Origin: Puffinus mauretanicus
Taxonomy: Eukaryota > Chordata > Aves > Procellariiformes > Procellariidae
Assembly: GCA_023333565.1 (NCBI GenBank)
Contig: JAJKFH010000044.1
Coordinates: 372,001-436,000, forward strand
DNA length: 64,000 bases
Direction of reading: 5' to 3'
A program made the position numbers and the translations under genes. Below, in pieces: positions 12,688-25,335 of this stretch. The number at the start of each line of letters is the position of its first letter. Positions within the stretch are counted from its first letter, which is position 1. A model generated the notes under the pieces. That model made no database searches and had not been told where the DNA came from. It worked only from the letters and a program-made list of their open reading frames with translations.

Positions 12688-12900
12688 GTATTTCCTACAG
12701 CTGCGGCCCCCGCTGCCGCAGTGCCGGCTGGCTGCGGGGCCGGGGCTGTGGTGCTGGCGAAGCAGGCCAGCCGTGGGAACCTGCCAGAGCCCACCGAGCC
12801 ACACAGCCCGGTGCGGGTGCTGCGGCACCCTCGCCAAATCCCCTCCGCCGCGGTGGCAGGGCAGCAGGCTCTTTGCAGCACCTGCTCTTGTGGGCAAAGA
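12688..12900 (-). promoter_or_regulatory. Intronic CpG-rich cluster 0.6 kb upstream of exon 2
   Basis: About 210 bp of CpG-rich sequence (GCGGCCCCCGCTGCCGCAG, CTCCGCCGCGGTGGCAG) in otherwise moderate GC, on the 5' side of exon 2 in gene orientation. Mammalian SHANK3 has intragenic CpG islands and internal promoters, so an alternative first exon is possible. I see no defined start site or donor that settles it. Confidence 0.3.
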
Positions 12901-15900
12901 GCAGGCAGGCAAGAGGATGCCACACTGGCAGCACCAGATGTTGGTCTTGCAACAGCCTGACCCCGTCAGCAGCCACCATTTCCCCTCCCAGGTCCCTGGT
13001 TTTGCATTTTGGCCCTCAACCTTTCCTTGTTCCCGTTACTTTGTTTTCCTCCTTGTTTGCTTCTCCTCCCCCTCCACACATTCTGTGGGAGGAGAAGACA
13101 GCATTTAGTCCTGTTTCAGCATTTCATTTCAAAGCCATCGCCTGTCAGCCCCGTTTAATGCTCCTGATTTTTGTGCTGGAAGGCAAAGCGAACACCCTCC
13201 CTGCCTCTGCAGTGCTCCCCCAGCAGCCGCTGCTTTCCCAGGCTGAGTCCTGCTCCACTCATCACACAGAGGCACTCCACGCTTCTGCCCACCCGTGTTA
13301 TTCCCCCTAGTTATTCCATATCATCACCCTTGCAACAGGAGACTGGCGTGCACTGCCGGAGGTGCACGCCACGTCCAAGGCATAGATGCACAAAGCAGCA
13401 TAAGCACGTTTTGTCCATGAAGGTGTTGAAGGGTTGAGGCCTGACCACAGACATCTATTTGGATTTCCAAACAGACAGACCGACCCAATCCCCACATTCT
13501 CCACGTGCTCAGCAGCACTTCCAGTGGCTGCAATGGACCCACAGCACCAGAGCTCCTGTCACCGCTGCAGCACGTCCCCACTGGACCAGGAGAAGGACAC
13601 TCACCCCAGGCATCAGAAGTAACTGCACGTCCTCACTCACCCTTCAGCCCCACTTCCAACTTCAAAATTTAACCCCAGGGCCTGTTTCGGTCCCTTGTCC
13701 CCTTAACAGCATCTTCTTGCTTCTGTGAACTAAACAGGCACTGTTTTGAAAAAATTGAACAGCTTTGTCCAGAGAGAAGCAAATGACCCTGCTGGGCACA
13801 GGGCAGGAGTCAGCAGAGCACCCGCACCGCGTGCATGGTGCCAGCCTGCCCACCTGCGCACCACCGCCCGGAAAAGTCACCGTGTGAGGCAGAAAGCCAC
13901 CGAGCTGATGTTACGGCTCATTTTTCTCAGGCACGGATAACTTGCACTTGGCAGTGTGCATTTGTACTGCGAACGGAGGTCAGCGTTATCTATTTCATCG
14001 CTGACTGTATTAGCGAGTCAGCAGGCTTATCAACTATGGCTTATCCTACAGCAGGTACTGAGGAAGAGGCAGACAGTTGCTGGTGTGAGATATCAGGAGT
14101 TCAAAACCTTTGAGAAACACCAGCTCTGATCTCTTTCAGTCCTCAAAGAGAAGCAGAATACACATCATTCATTCAGGGACCCATAAATAAAAAATAAACA
14201 TTGTCTATACCTTCCTAGATGCTTATTTAGCCTCTAAGACTCTTTCTCACTGTCAAAATATGTGGCTACAAGAAAAAAAGCACTGACAGGCATGCACGCG
14301 TGCACAAGCGCAAGCACTGGCTGAAGGAAGGTCCCAGCATAAAAACCACTGAATTTTATACCAAACTTTATACTGCATAGACATACTCTGGGGAGTATTA
14401 ACACTTCATATTTAAGAGAGAAAATAACTTCCACCCCGCAGTGTGTCTCTTTTTGTCTTTAACCTGCATCAGAAATCAGAAAGAAGAAAATGCCTACTTC
14501 AGCTGTGAGGTCAAAGTGCTGCACAGCCCTTTGTGGGCATAATCCAGCTACTTAAATGTCTCTTATGACTCTGCTGCTCCAAATACCATCGCATATATTA
14601 ACGACTTTCTCATATCAGAGATCCTGCAACTAAACTTGCTTATTCCACTCCATGATGCAGCACAGCTACTCTGGGAGCAATCCAAAAACAAGAAGCTAAT
14701 CCCACAAACCCCTGCCAGAAGGGCTGCAAGGGGCATCTTTGTGCAGGAGAAAGCTGCTCTGTGCACAGGGGGACTGGGCTTGCTTTGCTCCAGGAGCCAC
14801 AGCAGAGAGGGCTCCTGCGCTCTCAGAGGGGTGCGTTGCTCTCCTCCAGCCCCCCGCGCAGCCGGGACAGCCCTGGCAGCTCCCACACCGGCATCAGGCT
14901 GATCCTGGGCAGAGCAGGGCTTGGCTGCCGGAGCTGCAGATGCCGTGCCAGGCGCTGATCCCATCTCCATCAGGAAGAGGGTCTGAACTCAGACAGCATG
15001 GGGCACTTGCCACCACCGCACGGAGAGATCCAGCCCAGAGACAGCACTTCACAGCAGCTCACAGGGGTGTGAATAACTTCCAACCCTGAGGGTTTGGACA
15101 CTCAAGTCAACATTAATTTTAAAAGCAACCAAATTGCCTTGTAGATCCCGAGCCTGCAGGGGAAGGAAAGGCCTCTGCCCCTTCCTCTTGATGCTCTCCT
15201 GAAACGAGAGGCTCAGTGCTGTTCCCGGTGTCAGTCCCCAGAAGACCCAGGAGGGATCCCGGGGAGCCGAAGGAGGCACCTCCACAGGGAGCACACCATG
15301 GCAGCGCCAGTCCTGCGTGCTGGCAGAGCCCACGCTGCAGCCAGGGCAGGTCCCAGAGCCGCAGGCAGGCTCAGAGGAGGGCAGGGTGGGAGCAGCTTTC
15401 AGACCAAGTTGCTCACTCTGGTTTGCAGTTACAAGTGATAATTTCTTCCATACAATTATAAGCGCTGATCACAACAATCAAAGCCTTAGGAACAACTCCT
15501 GAAAGAAAATGGTACAGCTTCTCAACTTTCAGACAGCACGGATGACTCCTTCCTGAAGGAAGAAAGAGCTCAGAGCTTCAGATTCAATCCTCAGCAATGC
15601 ACAGGATGACAGACAAGATCTATTCAAGAGCCACCCTGCAATAATGACAATAAAGAACTTACATTCAACAATCCCTTAAGAGCAAAAAAGCCAAAAATTC
15701 TTCATCGAAGAGCACACAAATGAGAAAGAGTTGAAAGGAAATTAAAAGAAGCAGCTGAAAAGGTAATGTGCTTGCAGGCAGCAGGGAGTATATTTCATAA
15801 TATTACATTAGAAGCTCTGAGCAAACGTATGGCAAAAATGAAAAAACAGTCTCTAAGAGGCCCCTACAGAAAGATGGAGCAGCCAAACCAACAGAGCAGA

Positions 15901-18900
15901 GAAATCTATCTAAAGTAAAAGATTTCCTTTAGAAAATGGGAGTTGCCTCTGAATGGGAACAGAAAAGAGCACAATCCTGCCACGCTACATGCAAAATGAC
16001 AATGGTATTGAAGTCATAAAAACTAACAAACGCAGAGGAAGAGGGGAGTCTGACGGAAAGTGGGTGAGGCCGGCAAGCAACCAAGGCATGAGAGTCATCC
16101 AAGGACGAGTCCCGGAGCTCCTCCCGTGAGGACCGACTGCAGGATGGGCTCCTCACTGGTCGCTGTCGCAATGGATGCCAATGCAAAGGGTCTCGCAGAC
16201 AAGGAGCTCCCCAGCAGATGCATAAGCACGGCAGATTTGAGAGCACAACTGCAAGCGGTGCCAATTGCCCACACACAGCACCGGCTGTGCTCTGCACCGC
16301 ATCGTGCAAACCCAAGCGGGAGCAGAGCACAGGCAGGAGACCCTGATACCCAGGAGGGGCTCCACAATTCTGACATGCTCTGGGCCCAAAGGCCTAGCCT
16401 CTGTCCCAGGAACACGGACAGGAACTGTGACAAACATTTACATTGCTGAAAAATCTGCTTATTTTCTGTGGAGTCATGCCTCACACCTACAAGGAGAGCC
16501 TGGAGGAAACCCATGCCTACCAGAATAAGGCTGGCTTGCTTACCAGTATGCATGTGCGTTTCCAAAAAGGTCCCTTGCTGCCATAAACTAAAGTGCCAGA
16601 AGCAAGAAAGCACGCTTTTGGATCCCTAACCAACAAGGAAGATAGTGAACAAAGGTGAAGGTCAACCAGGCAGGTTTCCTGACACTGGAGTTCATCAGCG
16701 GCGTCACGTGGGGCCCGTGCTGGGATCTGGGCTGAAGTGATGTAGAGACACTCATGAATTGGCAGCACATCTAGATCTTCTATATCACGTGCAGGTCTGG
16801 TGGCACTGTCTTTTCAGGAAACAACAGAAACAGGAAAAAGGTAAAGGGAAAGAAGACAAAGGTGACCAGAGGCACAGAGCAGTCTGCAGAGGACAAACAC
16901 ACCACATCTGAACTCGGAGCTGGAGCAGAGCGTCCCAGAGGAGCATGCAGCGCTCCGCAGCATCAAGCCAGGCACCTGCAGCAAGCGAGCAGCGGCTCCT
17001 TGTCACACTGGGACTGGGACAGTTACAGGAACAGACGCTACGTGTAAAACAAACAAGCCCAGGTAACTTCTTCACCTTTCCTTAAAAGATTATGTCTGGT
17101 TTTCTCCAATTATACATTTTTTCTTCCCAATTACTCATTAAAGGCCTATCCCCTTAAGCAGCAGTTTCAGCAGCAAGATCTTCCTGCGATCTGGGGCAGA
17201 GGTCACTGGTCCCCTGCAGGACCCTCCTGGCCTCTCTCGCACACCAGCGGGAGAAGGGATCACAGCCACAAGACAGCCCTGACCATGAATCGCCTGGAGC
17301 ACTTCCACCAGCAACCCCTCACACCCACCACCAGCCCTGCAGGGGCAGGGCAGAGGCTGGGGAGCCAGCAGCAGCCCCCACGTGCGGATGGCCCCTGGCC
17401 AGGGACCATGAGATGGGTTGAACGTCACCGTTGCAGCTTGTTTCCCTTCATGACCATGGTCCAGGGAAGGAGCTGGGCTCTGCAGGGGCCAGGGCAGTGC
17501 GTTTAGTGGAGGAGAGAAGAAATCAGTGCAAGCGTTCTGTGCACTTGATGCTAGCAAAAGGCAAACTGGGACCAGCTTAGAGATCAAGTTGGGTACGCTG
17601 GCAAAACAACAGGAATTTCTGGGCTTAGATCACCTCCTGAGGAAAGCTCTAGCCCTGCCATCCGCTGTGCTAAATGCCACACTGGGAGAAGCTGCCTCCA
17701 CCAAAAGGAAACAAGATAAAGAGCAGGAGGGAGGTTCTCGGCTCCCAGCAGGAAAGCGCCCAGTGCATGAGCCCTTCTTGCAGAGTTATATGCTGTAGAT
17801 AACAAAGTATTTTGGCTCTCCGGGTTTTCCAGTGAAACGGTTGCTGCTTATGAGCCAGTCTGGAAGGATGTTGCTGACTGTTGTATCATCCCCCAGAATC
17901 CATTGCCTGAGACAGGAAGCCATCCAGTTACTTCTATTTAAAAAATAAGAGTCCAAGAGCCCCCTTATCACAACTCTACAGTAGTACTGACAGTGACAAC
18001 CAGCCCCATCCTATAGTCCCACCAGTCAGCACTCTCAGAGGAGCAGCTGCCTCTGATACAAACGCAGCTTGAAATGAATGTTTAAAGAGATTCAACTCCT
18101 GATTAACTCTGACTGGTTCAGGCAAAACCTCCCTCTTACACAGAGCTACAACAGCTTTATTATTAGCCACCTGCATGGAAAGGGCTACTGAAGAGCAAAA
18201 TCACCAGCCGGTTTCATCCAACTGCTGAACTCTTCATACAGAAAAGACAGCACGGAGAAAAATGCAAAAGTGTTGGACCTGTAAATCAAACTAACCCCAC
18301 CAAAAAGCTCAAGACAGGTTAGAGATGACTATTACCTTCAGAGGCCTGGGAATGTGTCCTGCTTGGCTCATTGCAACACCACAACCACAGCCACCTGTCT
18401 AACTTGTGATTAGCTGGAAAATGAGGACCTGGAAAGCTTTAGCTCTATCTAGGGCTGAAAAAAAGTCACGTAGAGCAAAGCTTCTTCTGGAGAAGAGGGA
18501 ATAAGATCTTCTGTTCATCCAGCATCAAGACTGAGACATGCTAGTTGGATAGATAGGTCCTAATAAACATATGCAAAAGAGATACAGAACTTCTCAGTAA
18601 AAAAGAGCAAATGAAATCAAGTTTGACTAGAGAATGGAAGAAACCAGTGAAAAGAGCATACTGTAGTTGCCTTTGTAGCACATATCCAGCATGCCCCGAT
18701 TCAGCAAATTCAAAGCCAAGACAGCCCATAAGAACATCTCGTCTGAGCAATGTATCACTGCCTCTCAAGTTTCAACCAGTAACTCCCATAACAAACTAAA
18801 TTACTTGAATTTGGCTAACAGTTTCCTGAAAAACCATCCATCTAAAAACATCCCACGGTGGAAACCACGCTCCCTCCTTAGATAAATTAATAAGCAAACA

Positions 18901-19084
18901 CTCATCCTCAATGAAAAAAGGTGTGTCTTAGTTCTCATTTGATTTCCCTTGTTTAAACTTCCCATACAATCATTATTTCTTGTTACAGCTTTCTCTGTGA
19001 TACTGAATAGCTCTTTAGTACTCAGTTTCTTGCTACACTGGTAGCCCCCATTTAACACTGTCACCTCTCAGTCTTGTTTAGGGT

Positions 19085-19480
19085 GAGCAGAAGAGGCTGA
19101 TGTTCATAAATTGTAGCGCATTTTCTCCAGATCTCAAGTAATTTCTGTTGCTCTTTTCAGCACCCTCTTTAAATTTAAATACACTTTTTAAAGTGCAGAA
19201 TCAGAGCCAGAGGCAATATTCCAGCATCTGTCTCCCAGCTGTCATATACAGCTATAAAATATTGTCCTCACCTCAACTCACTATCCCCTCGCTTCCATCT
19301 CCAGGCATCACATTAGCACTTTTCACTAAAGCATGTGGCAGTTTGGGTTCAGTTTATTTTGACCACTCCATTCCTTCCAGACAGCCAAACCTCACATCCT
19401 TTCCAGCATACAGCTCCCTGTTTTCTAGATCTGGCATTAGTCCTTAGTTACCTGCAAAACTCTGCATTTGAATGAATTAA
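19085..19480 (-). mobile_element. Ancient CR1-type LINE relic
   Basis: On the plus strand, TTCTGTTGCTCTTTTCAGC (19142), GAGGCAATATTCCAGCATCTG (19211), TGTCATATACAGCTATAAAAT (19240), CATCACATTAGCACTTTTCAC (19306) and TTTTCTAGATCTGGCATTAG (19421) follow the order of reverse-complement old amniote CR1. It is strongly decayed with no frame. The call is from memory of the consensus. Confidence 0.6.
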
Positions 19481-19609
19481 AAGATAATTTATTTTGATGG
19501 GCCCAGGTCTAATTTGCTCTACATGTGTATAAAAAAAATAATGAGAAGATGGGGATGCAGCCTCTAACAACCCTAAACCAGCAGTTGTTGAAACGGGAGG
19601 AACATGGGG

Positions 19610-19740
19610 GGAATGGAGTGCAGAAAGTGGCCAGACTTTGTGCGTTCCTGAACAGCATGTCCTTTGGCCACTGCTAGAGATGGATATGGGGTCAGACAGA
19701 CCACTGGTTTGGCCCAGTGGGGCTTTTTTGTGCTCTTATT
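19610..19740 (+). mobile_element. CR1/L3-like LINE 3' tail relic
   Basis: CTTTGGCCACTGCTAGAGAT and GTCAGACAGACCACTGGTTTG followed by GGCCCAGTGGGGC and GTGCTCTTA resemble the 3' end of old CR1/L3 elements (ggccactg... ctagatgg... accattggtctgacccagta... gttctta). Opposite orientation to the relic at 19085-19480, so a separate insertion. Confidence 0.5.
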
Positions 19741-19886
19741 TGTGGCACCTATGCTCACATCTTTATTCATAACTCCACTGCTGCTTTTAGTTACATGAAA
19801 AAGTTGTCAACAGAAGTAATATATTTACTCCTGCTTCTGTATTTTTATACTCAGCATATTGCAAAACAGTCATTTCTAACACATCC

Positions 19887-19949
19887 TAACAACCTGATCC
19901 ATAAAGATCTTCTGGATGACCCAAAAGATCTTTATGGATCAGGTTGTTA
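19887..19949. repeat. Perfect 25-bp-stem inverted repeat
   Basis: Arms 19887-19911 and 19925-19949 are exact reverse complements (25 of 25), with a 13-nt loop at 19912-19924. The left arm opens TAACAACCTGATCC and the right arm ends GGATCAGGTTGTTA. The DNA would extrude a stable hairpin. See the adjoining imperfect palindrome. Confidence 0.97.
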
Positions 19950-19961
19950 ATGAAATAACTC

Positions 19962-20043
19962 AGGGGTTAACGTAAGTTTAGGTCCTTCTGGATCTTTATG
20001 ATCCTTATGATCTATAAGGAACTAAATTTCTTACATTAACCCT
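19962..20043. repeat. Imperfect inverted repeat, ~27-bp arms
   Basis: Left arm 19962-19987 (AGGGGTTAACGTAAG then TTTAGGTCCTT) pairs with 20016-20043 (AAGGAACTAAATTTC then TTACATTAACCCT) with a few mismatches and one bulge. The loop holds ATCTTTATGATCC, close to the stem of the hairpin 12 bp away. Confidence 0.8.
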
Positions 20044-21764
20044 CAAGTCCCTTTGCGGTGTTGACGCATTCAGTTTAGCCTATTGCACAGGCATTAAAGG
20101 AGTTCATGTTTCTCTCTTCAATGAGCCTTATTTTGCATCATCAACACTGATCCTTATCCATCGGGGGTTTTATGCTTGTGTTATTGACTAGGTCCCCCTG
20201 AACCTCCTCTCTGGGCTTGACCTGTTACAGACAGCTTTGTGCAGCTGAATTGCTCTTCCACCCAGGGAGGAGAGGGAAGGGTCTCACCTGCACACACAGC
20301 TGATCAAGAGACGCGCCACGGAGGGTAGGCAGGCACAAACAGGCAGTTTTCACAGCAAAGTCGCACAGGATTCGTGCTGGTGCCTGTGCTGCTCACAGGC
20401 CTGGGATGGTCTGGGAAGGGGAGGCGAACTGTGAGCCCACAACTAAAACTGAGCAGAAGGACCTCACAGAGCCAAACGGCAGAGGAGTTCAGCAGATCGA
20501 CCCCATGCAAGTAAAATGCTAACGACGACAGGCTCTGATCTGGCTATTGCCTGGCTGTGGCCAGCAGTCCTGCGACTCCACCACAGCAATGTTCAGCAGA
20601 TGCCCGACAGAATAGCTGGGACCAAAGGAACAGAAAGCATCACCGCGTCACTGAGTGAGCCTGTCCTCAAGGCTACCTGCAGTCCCGGCTCCCCTTTCAG
20701 AAAGGCCATACCAGAAGTGGAAAAGGTGGAGACAAGGGAGAAAGGATCAATGGCCTGGAGTGGCATCCGTGTGAGGTTCAACTAAATAGACAAGACTCTT
20801 CAGTCTGGGAAAGAGAAGACTGAGAAGGAATATGACAAAACCAAAAGTGGCATGAAAAAGATAAACAGCTATTATCTCCTTGGGAACTGATCCAAACATC
20901 ACAAGACAAGGTGACAGATAGGACATCTTCATTAGACACACTCACGCTGATCTGCTCAACAGCATGCCGCCGGGCTCTGGCAATCGACTCCAAATTGGTC
21001 TCCCAGGTACCTTCACTTGCATAGTCATAACCACAAATCAGCATGGTGTGCATCATCGGGCATTTGGCTTAACCCAGTCAGAGCACCCTACCCAGATCTG
21101 ACTCTAATTGCAGCAATAACTCTTGGGTTACAGTTTACTACCACTCTTTTCTTCAAAGCTACAGCTTCTCCCATCTTACATTAACCTACACCCTCTGTGC
21201 CTTGAGATCTCAACAACCAGTCTAATTTTGTGGCTGGATCCTTTTTCTTCATACCTAATACTTCAAGATTTTGCACGTACACCTTGTTTGTTACAAGTGC
21301 ATCGTTTCTGTTAAATTACACTAACTCCTACCCACCAGCAATAAAGTCTCTTTCAAAACAAAACTCCGGAGGGTGTTAAGTGAAATTAGCAGAGTCAAAG
21401 CAGGACAAAGAATTGGTATTTCCTTACTACCCGGTATGTGTTCACTGTGGAGCTCCGCACCAGCAAGTCACAGGCTCACGCCCAGGGAAGGGTCTGGGAG
21501 AAAGCTGGTCTGGCTCAGGGCAGGCAGCTGCTCAGGGCTGTGGCCGGGCGAGTGCTCAGCGTCCCCAGGGCCAGAGACCCCACGGCCTCTCGGGGCCCCG
21601 GTCGGTGTCCGACCTCCCTCCGGTGAAGGGCTTTTCCCGCCACGGAGGGAGGACGTGCCTGGCCACAGCTTGTGCCTCTTGTCACGAGCAGCCCTGCCCT
21701 CCCGCCTGTCGCCTCTGAGAGGAGCCTGGCTCCGTCCTCTCCCCACCCCGCCAGGCAGCCGCAG

Positions 21765-22600
21765 GCCGCAGTAGGGTCTCCCCTTCGCCTTCTCCTCTCC
21801 GGGCTGAGCAAACCCCACGCTCAGCCTCTCCTCCGACTGCCCGCGCTCCAGCCCCGATTGTCCCGAGGCCCCCATGGGACCCACCACACTACTGCAATGT
21901 CCGTCCTGCGCTGGTGAGCCCAGCCTGGCCCCAGTATCCCGACGGGTCTCGCCTGCCGCACGGGGCCGTTGCAGCCCATGGGCAGGACTTGGCGCTTGTC
22001 CCAGCCGAGCCCCACCAGTCCCCGTCAGCCCATTTCTCCTGGGGAGGTCCTGCTGATAAGCAGCCCTGCCCTCCTGCCTGTCGGCTGCTCCCAAGGCTGG
22101 TGACAGGGATCTGCCTCCCATTGTCCCGGCGTCAGTAAAGACACTGAACAGTACCGGCCCGCGTGTCCATCCCTGAGGAATGGGCTCGTTACCAGCCACC
22201 AGCTGGACTCCGTATGGCCCATCACCACCCTTTGAGCCTGGTGGTCCAGCCAGCTTTCCACCCACCTCGTTGTCCACCTGCCCAAACCGTCCCTCTCCTG
22301 TTTGGCAGTAAGGATGCTACGGGACACCACACTGAGCACCTCCCTAAGCCCGGGGTTGACAACCCTTGCTGCGCTCCCCTCGTTCAGAGCCAGCCGCCCC
22401 ATTGGAGAAAGCAACCAGGTTGGTTGGGTACAATTTAACCTTGATAGATCCACGCTGGCTACTCCAAATCACCTTTTTGTGCCTGGCCAGGGCTTCCAGG
22501 GGGATTTGCTCCATCATTGTCCTAGGGACCAAGCTGAGGCTGATGGCCACTAGTTCCCCACAGCTTCCTTTTTCCCCACCCTTGCTGCAAGCACTAAGAG
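21765..22600 (-). mobile_element. Decayed CR1 LINE relic (RT region to 3' part)
   Basis: Minus-strand frames keep CR1 reverse-transcriptase fragments: MMEQIPLEALARHKKV with TNLVAFSNG (22370-22560), then LTAKQERDGLGRWTTRW and VESWLDHQAQRVV (22210-22360). The block at 22120-22200 is the segment after the GSVLGPVLF-type motif, reduced to GPVLFSVF. CTCCTCTCCGGGCTGAGCAAA at about 21796 matches the CR1 3' coding end, with an internal deletion between. The frame is broken repeatedly, so it is inactive. Confidence 0.75.
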
Positions 22601-25077
22601 CCAATATGCATTCAAAATATAATACTACAATTTCCTGGAAAAGACATCAGTTGGGGGTTATCAGGTAACCCACCTCCGTCCCAGGGAGCCCCTAAGCCAA
22701 CTGCTGATTTAGGCTGGAAAGGGTCCCTGGGGAGGCATCACTGTGTGTATGTCCCTTGCCTCACCCCTCCAGGGTTTGTCCTTACCCCTCCAGGAGCAAC
22801 AGCTCTGCCTGTCATTCCCGACAGGACCCTGCTGGACCCCCGTGGTCTGACCCGGTGTCAGCGCACTCACATCAGCCTGCTTGCTGTGTTCCTCTTCAAA
22901 TTATTAATACTCTGAACAAAGTTACAAACTCTGAGGTGTTTTCTCTCCTGCCTCTCAGCACCCTGCCAAACTCTTCTGGAGACAGGAATTCATTTGTTTG
23001 TGCTTTCCCATGACGATCTCTTTGCCTGGCACTCATTACATTGCAGCTCTTCTGGTCTCCACATATAACTTCTACAGCCCTTTCAGAAGCGTTTCCATCA
23101 AGCTGTTTTGAAGTTTTGATAAATCCCATTAGTCAGTTCTCTTATATCCATTCTCTCTTATTAAAGAATTAAAATAGACTAGGGAGACATCGTCTTCTGA
23201 AAATGCAATGGTTAAATCTCACCAGAAATTATTTTCCAGCTGATAAATATTCCTGTTTTCCATTAATGGTATAACTACTATACCACATATAAGTTCATTG
23301 GTCTTTAGGTTTCCACGTTGACACTAAGGCTTTTGCTAAAGACTGTTTCAACAGCTCCTTCTCGCTAATCTCTTTTCCCTGATATAATAACTGTTTTGAG
23401 TGAAAAGAAAATGCAAATTATTACTACCTACTCATCTGCTCCATACTTAAAATTCCTTCAGTAATTACCTACTGTTTTGTTTTTTTAAATCAGTTTGCTT
23501 CAGCACTCACCTGCTGATCCATTCTTTTGTGAAACTTCCCCAACACTTTACGCTGTTAATTTGGTTTGTTTCTTCGTCTCACTGCCTCCTTGCGTGGCTC
23601 TACCCTGAGCTCCAGATGCTCGAACGGGACCGTACTCCCGTGGGCTGAGGTGCATGGTGCTCAGGCTGGCATTCCCCGCTCTCTGCCATCACTGAGGCCT
23701 CAGGTAAGGGGCTGTCGTGGCTGGGGTCCCAGCGCTGGCGACCCTGCAGGTGCCCTCACACAACCCCTTCGGCTGAGCTGCGCTGTCAAGGGGCTGCTGC
23801 CCCCAGCTGCCTTCCCACCCCCTCGCAAAGAAGCATCCCAACAGCCAGGTGAGCAGCGAGGCTTGCAGCAGTGCCAGCTGGCGAGCCAGAAGAGACGCTG
23901 GAAGAGGCGTGCTCCTCTACTCAGTGGCTTTTAATTAAAAAAAGAATAATGACAATGTTGATAAATTTATTAACCACTCCTCTGATAATCAATTCACCCA
24001 GTATTTGTCCAACATGCCGAGCTTTGGCAGCCTCCCAACAGCAACCCGAAAGCTTGACTGTTCCCAGGCAATCACAGCCTCCAGGTTCACACAGGACAAC
24101 TTTACAATATTACCATGTTTTCAGTAAAAATTCTGCCATACAAAGGAATTTCAAGTTGTCAAATAAACGAAAGTTAATAGTAAGTTAAATAGTATCAGGA
24201 GGGCCAATATTGACTGCCTTACTTCCATATTTTACCCAGTTTAAAAAATTAGCATTTTTCTCCCATTAGCAACTGCAGAGTTTGCAGGCTGCTGCATTTA
24301 AATACTGCAGATTCCTTTGGATCTATATGGAAATTTATATCACACTTCCCACAGAAAACAAAGACCCTGAGGCAGGATGCAGTCCCTTTGGTCACAAAAA
24401 GTAGGAAAAACTCTAAACCAACCCAGTGAAGAAAAAGACAACAATTGAACGTGTCCTTCCAATAAGAATCTGGGAAAACATAGTCGACTAAAAATGGTCT
24501 AACAATCATATAAAGATTACAACTTCCTGGTATTAAGAAAGGCTTCTCAGCAAGAAAGAATGGTCACTAACCACGAAAAATCTTATCAATACATTCGCTT
24601 TGGTCTAATGCAAACTAAAACAAGGATATCAATTAAACAAACACTGTTGAAACTCCAAGGAGCTTTCATCAACATCACTAAGACGCAAAAGGAGGATTTC
24701 AACAGAAGAAGTATGAACATTAACAAACACAGAGAAAGAAAATATTAAAAAGATGAGTTACTTAATTTCTAAGTTTTTTTGTTATCAAATAAAGCATTTC
24801 ACAAACCATTTTACATTTCTACAAACATCCATACTTTACAATGACAAGTCCATCCTGAAACGTGTGCCTTAATTCCAGCTACCTAGTATATATTAGTATT
24901 TTGCCTAAAATACCTAGTGCTACTGGTAGGTGAGCTAGGCCAGAAGGTAACAGTTTAGTGAAAAGGTGGTAGCAGAGGTATGGGTGCTCTCCAAAAGGAG
25001 GTGATCTAAGCTGCTACCATTAAACTTATCATCTGTGCCTCACTCCAGAGGCCTCTGACCACGCTGGAGGCACCCCG

Positions 25078-25141
25078 CCAAGCGCTACCAGCACAGCGTC
25101 CAGACCCCACCAAGCGCTACCAGTGCAGCATCCAGAGCTGC
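25078..25141 (+). repeat. 32-bp tandem duplication
   Basis: CCAAGCGCTACCAG recurs at 25078 and 25110 and the units differ at a few positions (GCACAGCGTCCAGA against GTGCAGCATCCAGA). Local duplication in intron 1. Confidence 0.85.
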
Positions 25142-25239
25142 CATGCTCACCCTGACATTGCCCGGGACGACTTGTGGCACAACCTTGACTCTGCCTTCCC
25201 TGCAGCAACTACAACACCGCATTACATGGCAAATGAATG

Positions 25240-25335
25240 CATTACTAAGGGAAGAGAATGAAAATGCCTTTGCATAGAAGGCATTACTGTCCCAAGACAT
25301 TACTAAGGGAAGAGAATGAAAATGCGTTTGCATAG
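25240..25335 (+). repeat. Direct repeat of 38 bp at 58-bp offset
   Basis: 25240-25277 and 25298-25335 are identical except one base (AATGCCTTTG against AATGCGTTTG), separated by 20 bp. A recent segmental micro-duplication about 100 bp from the 32-bp duplication. Confidence 0.9.

Noticed and set aside
19887..19949. The perfect hairpin as a microRNA gene
   Set aside because: A perfect 25-bp stem without the usual mismatches and flanking lower stem is not typical of pre-miRNA; no expression evidence is available. Kept only as an inverted repeat.
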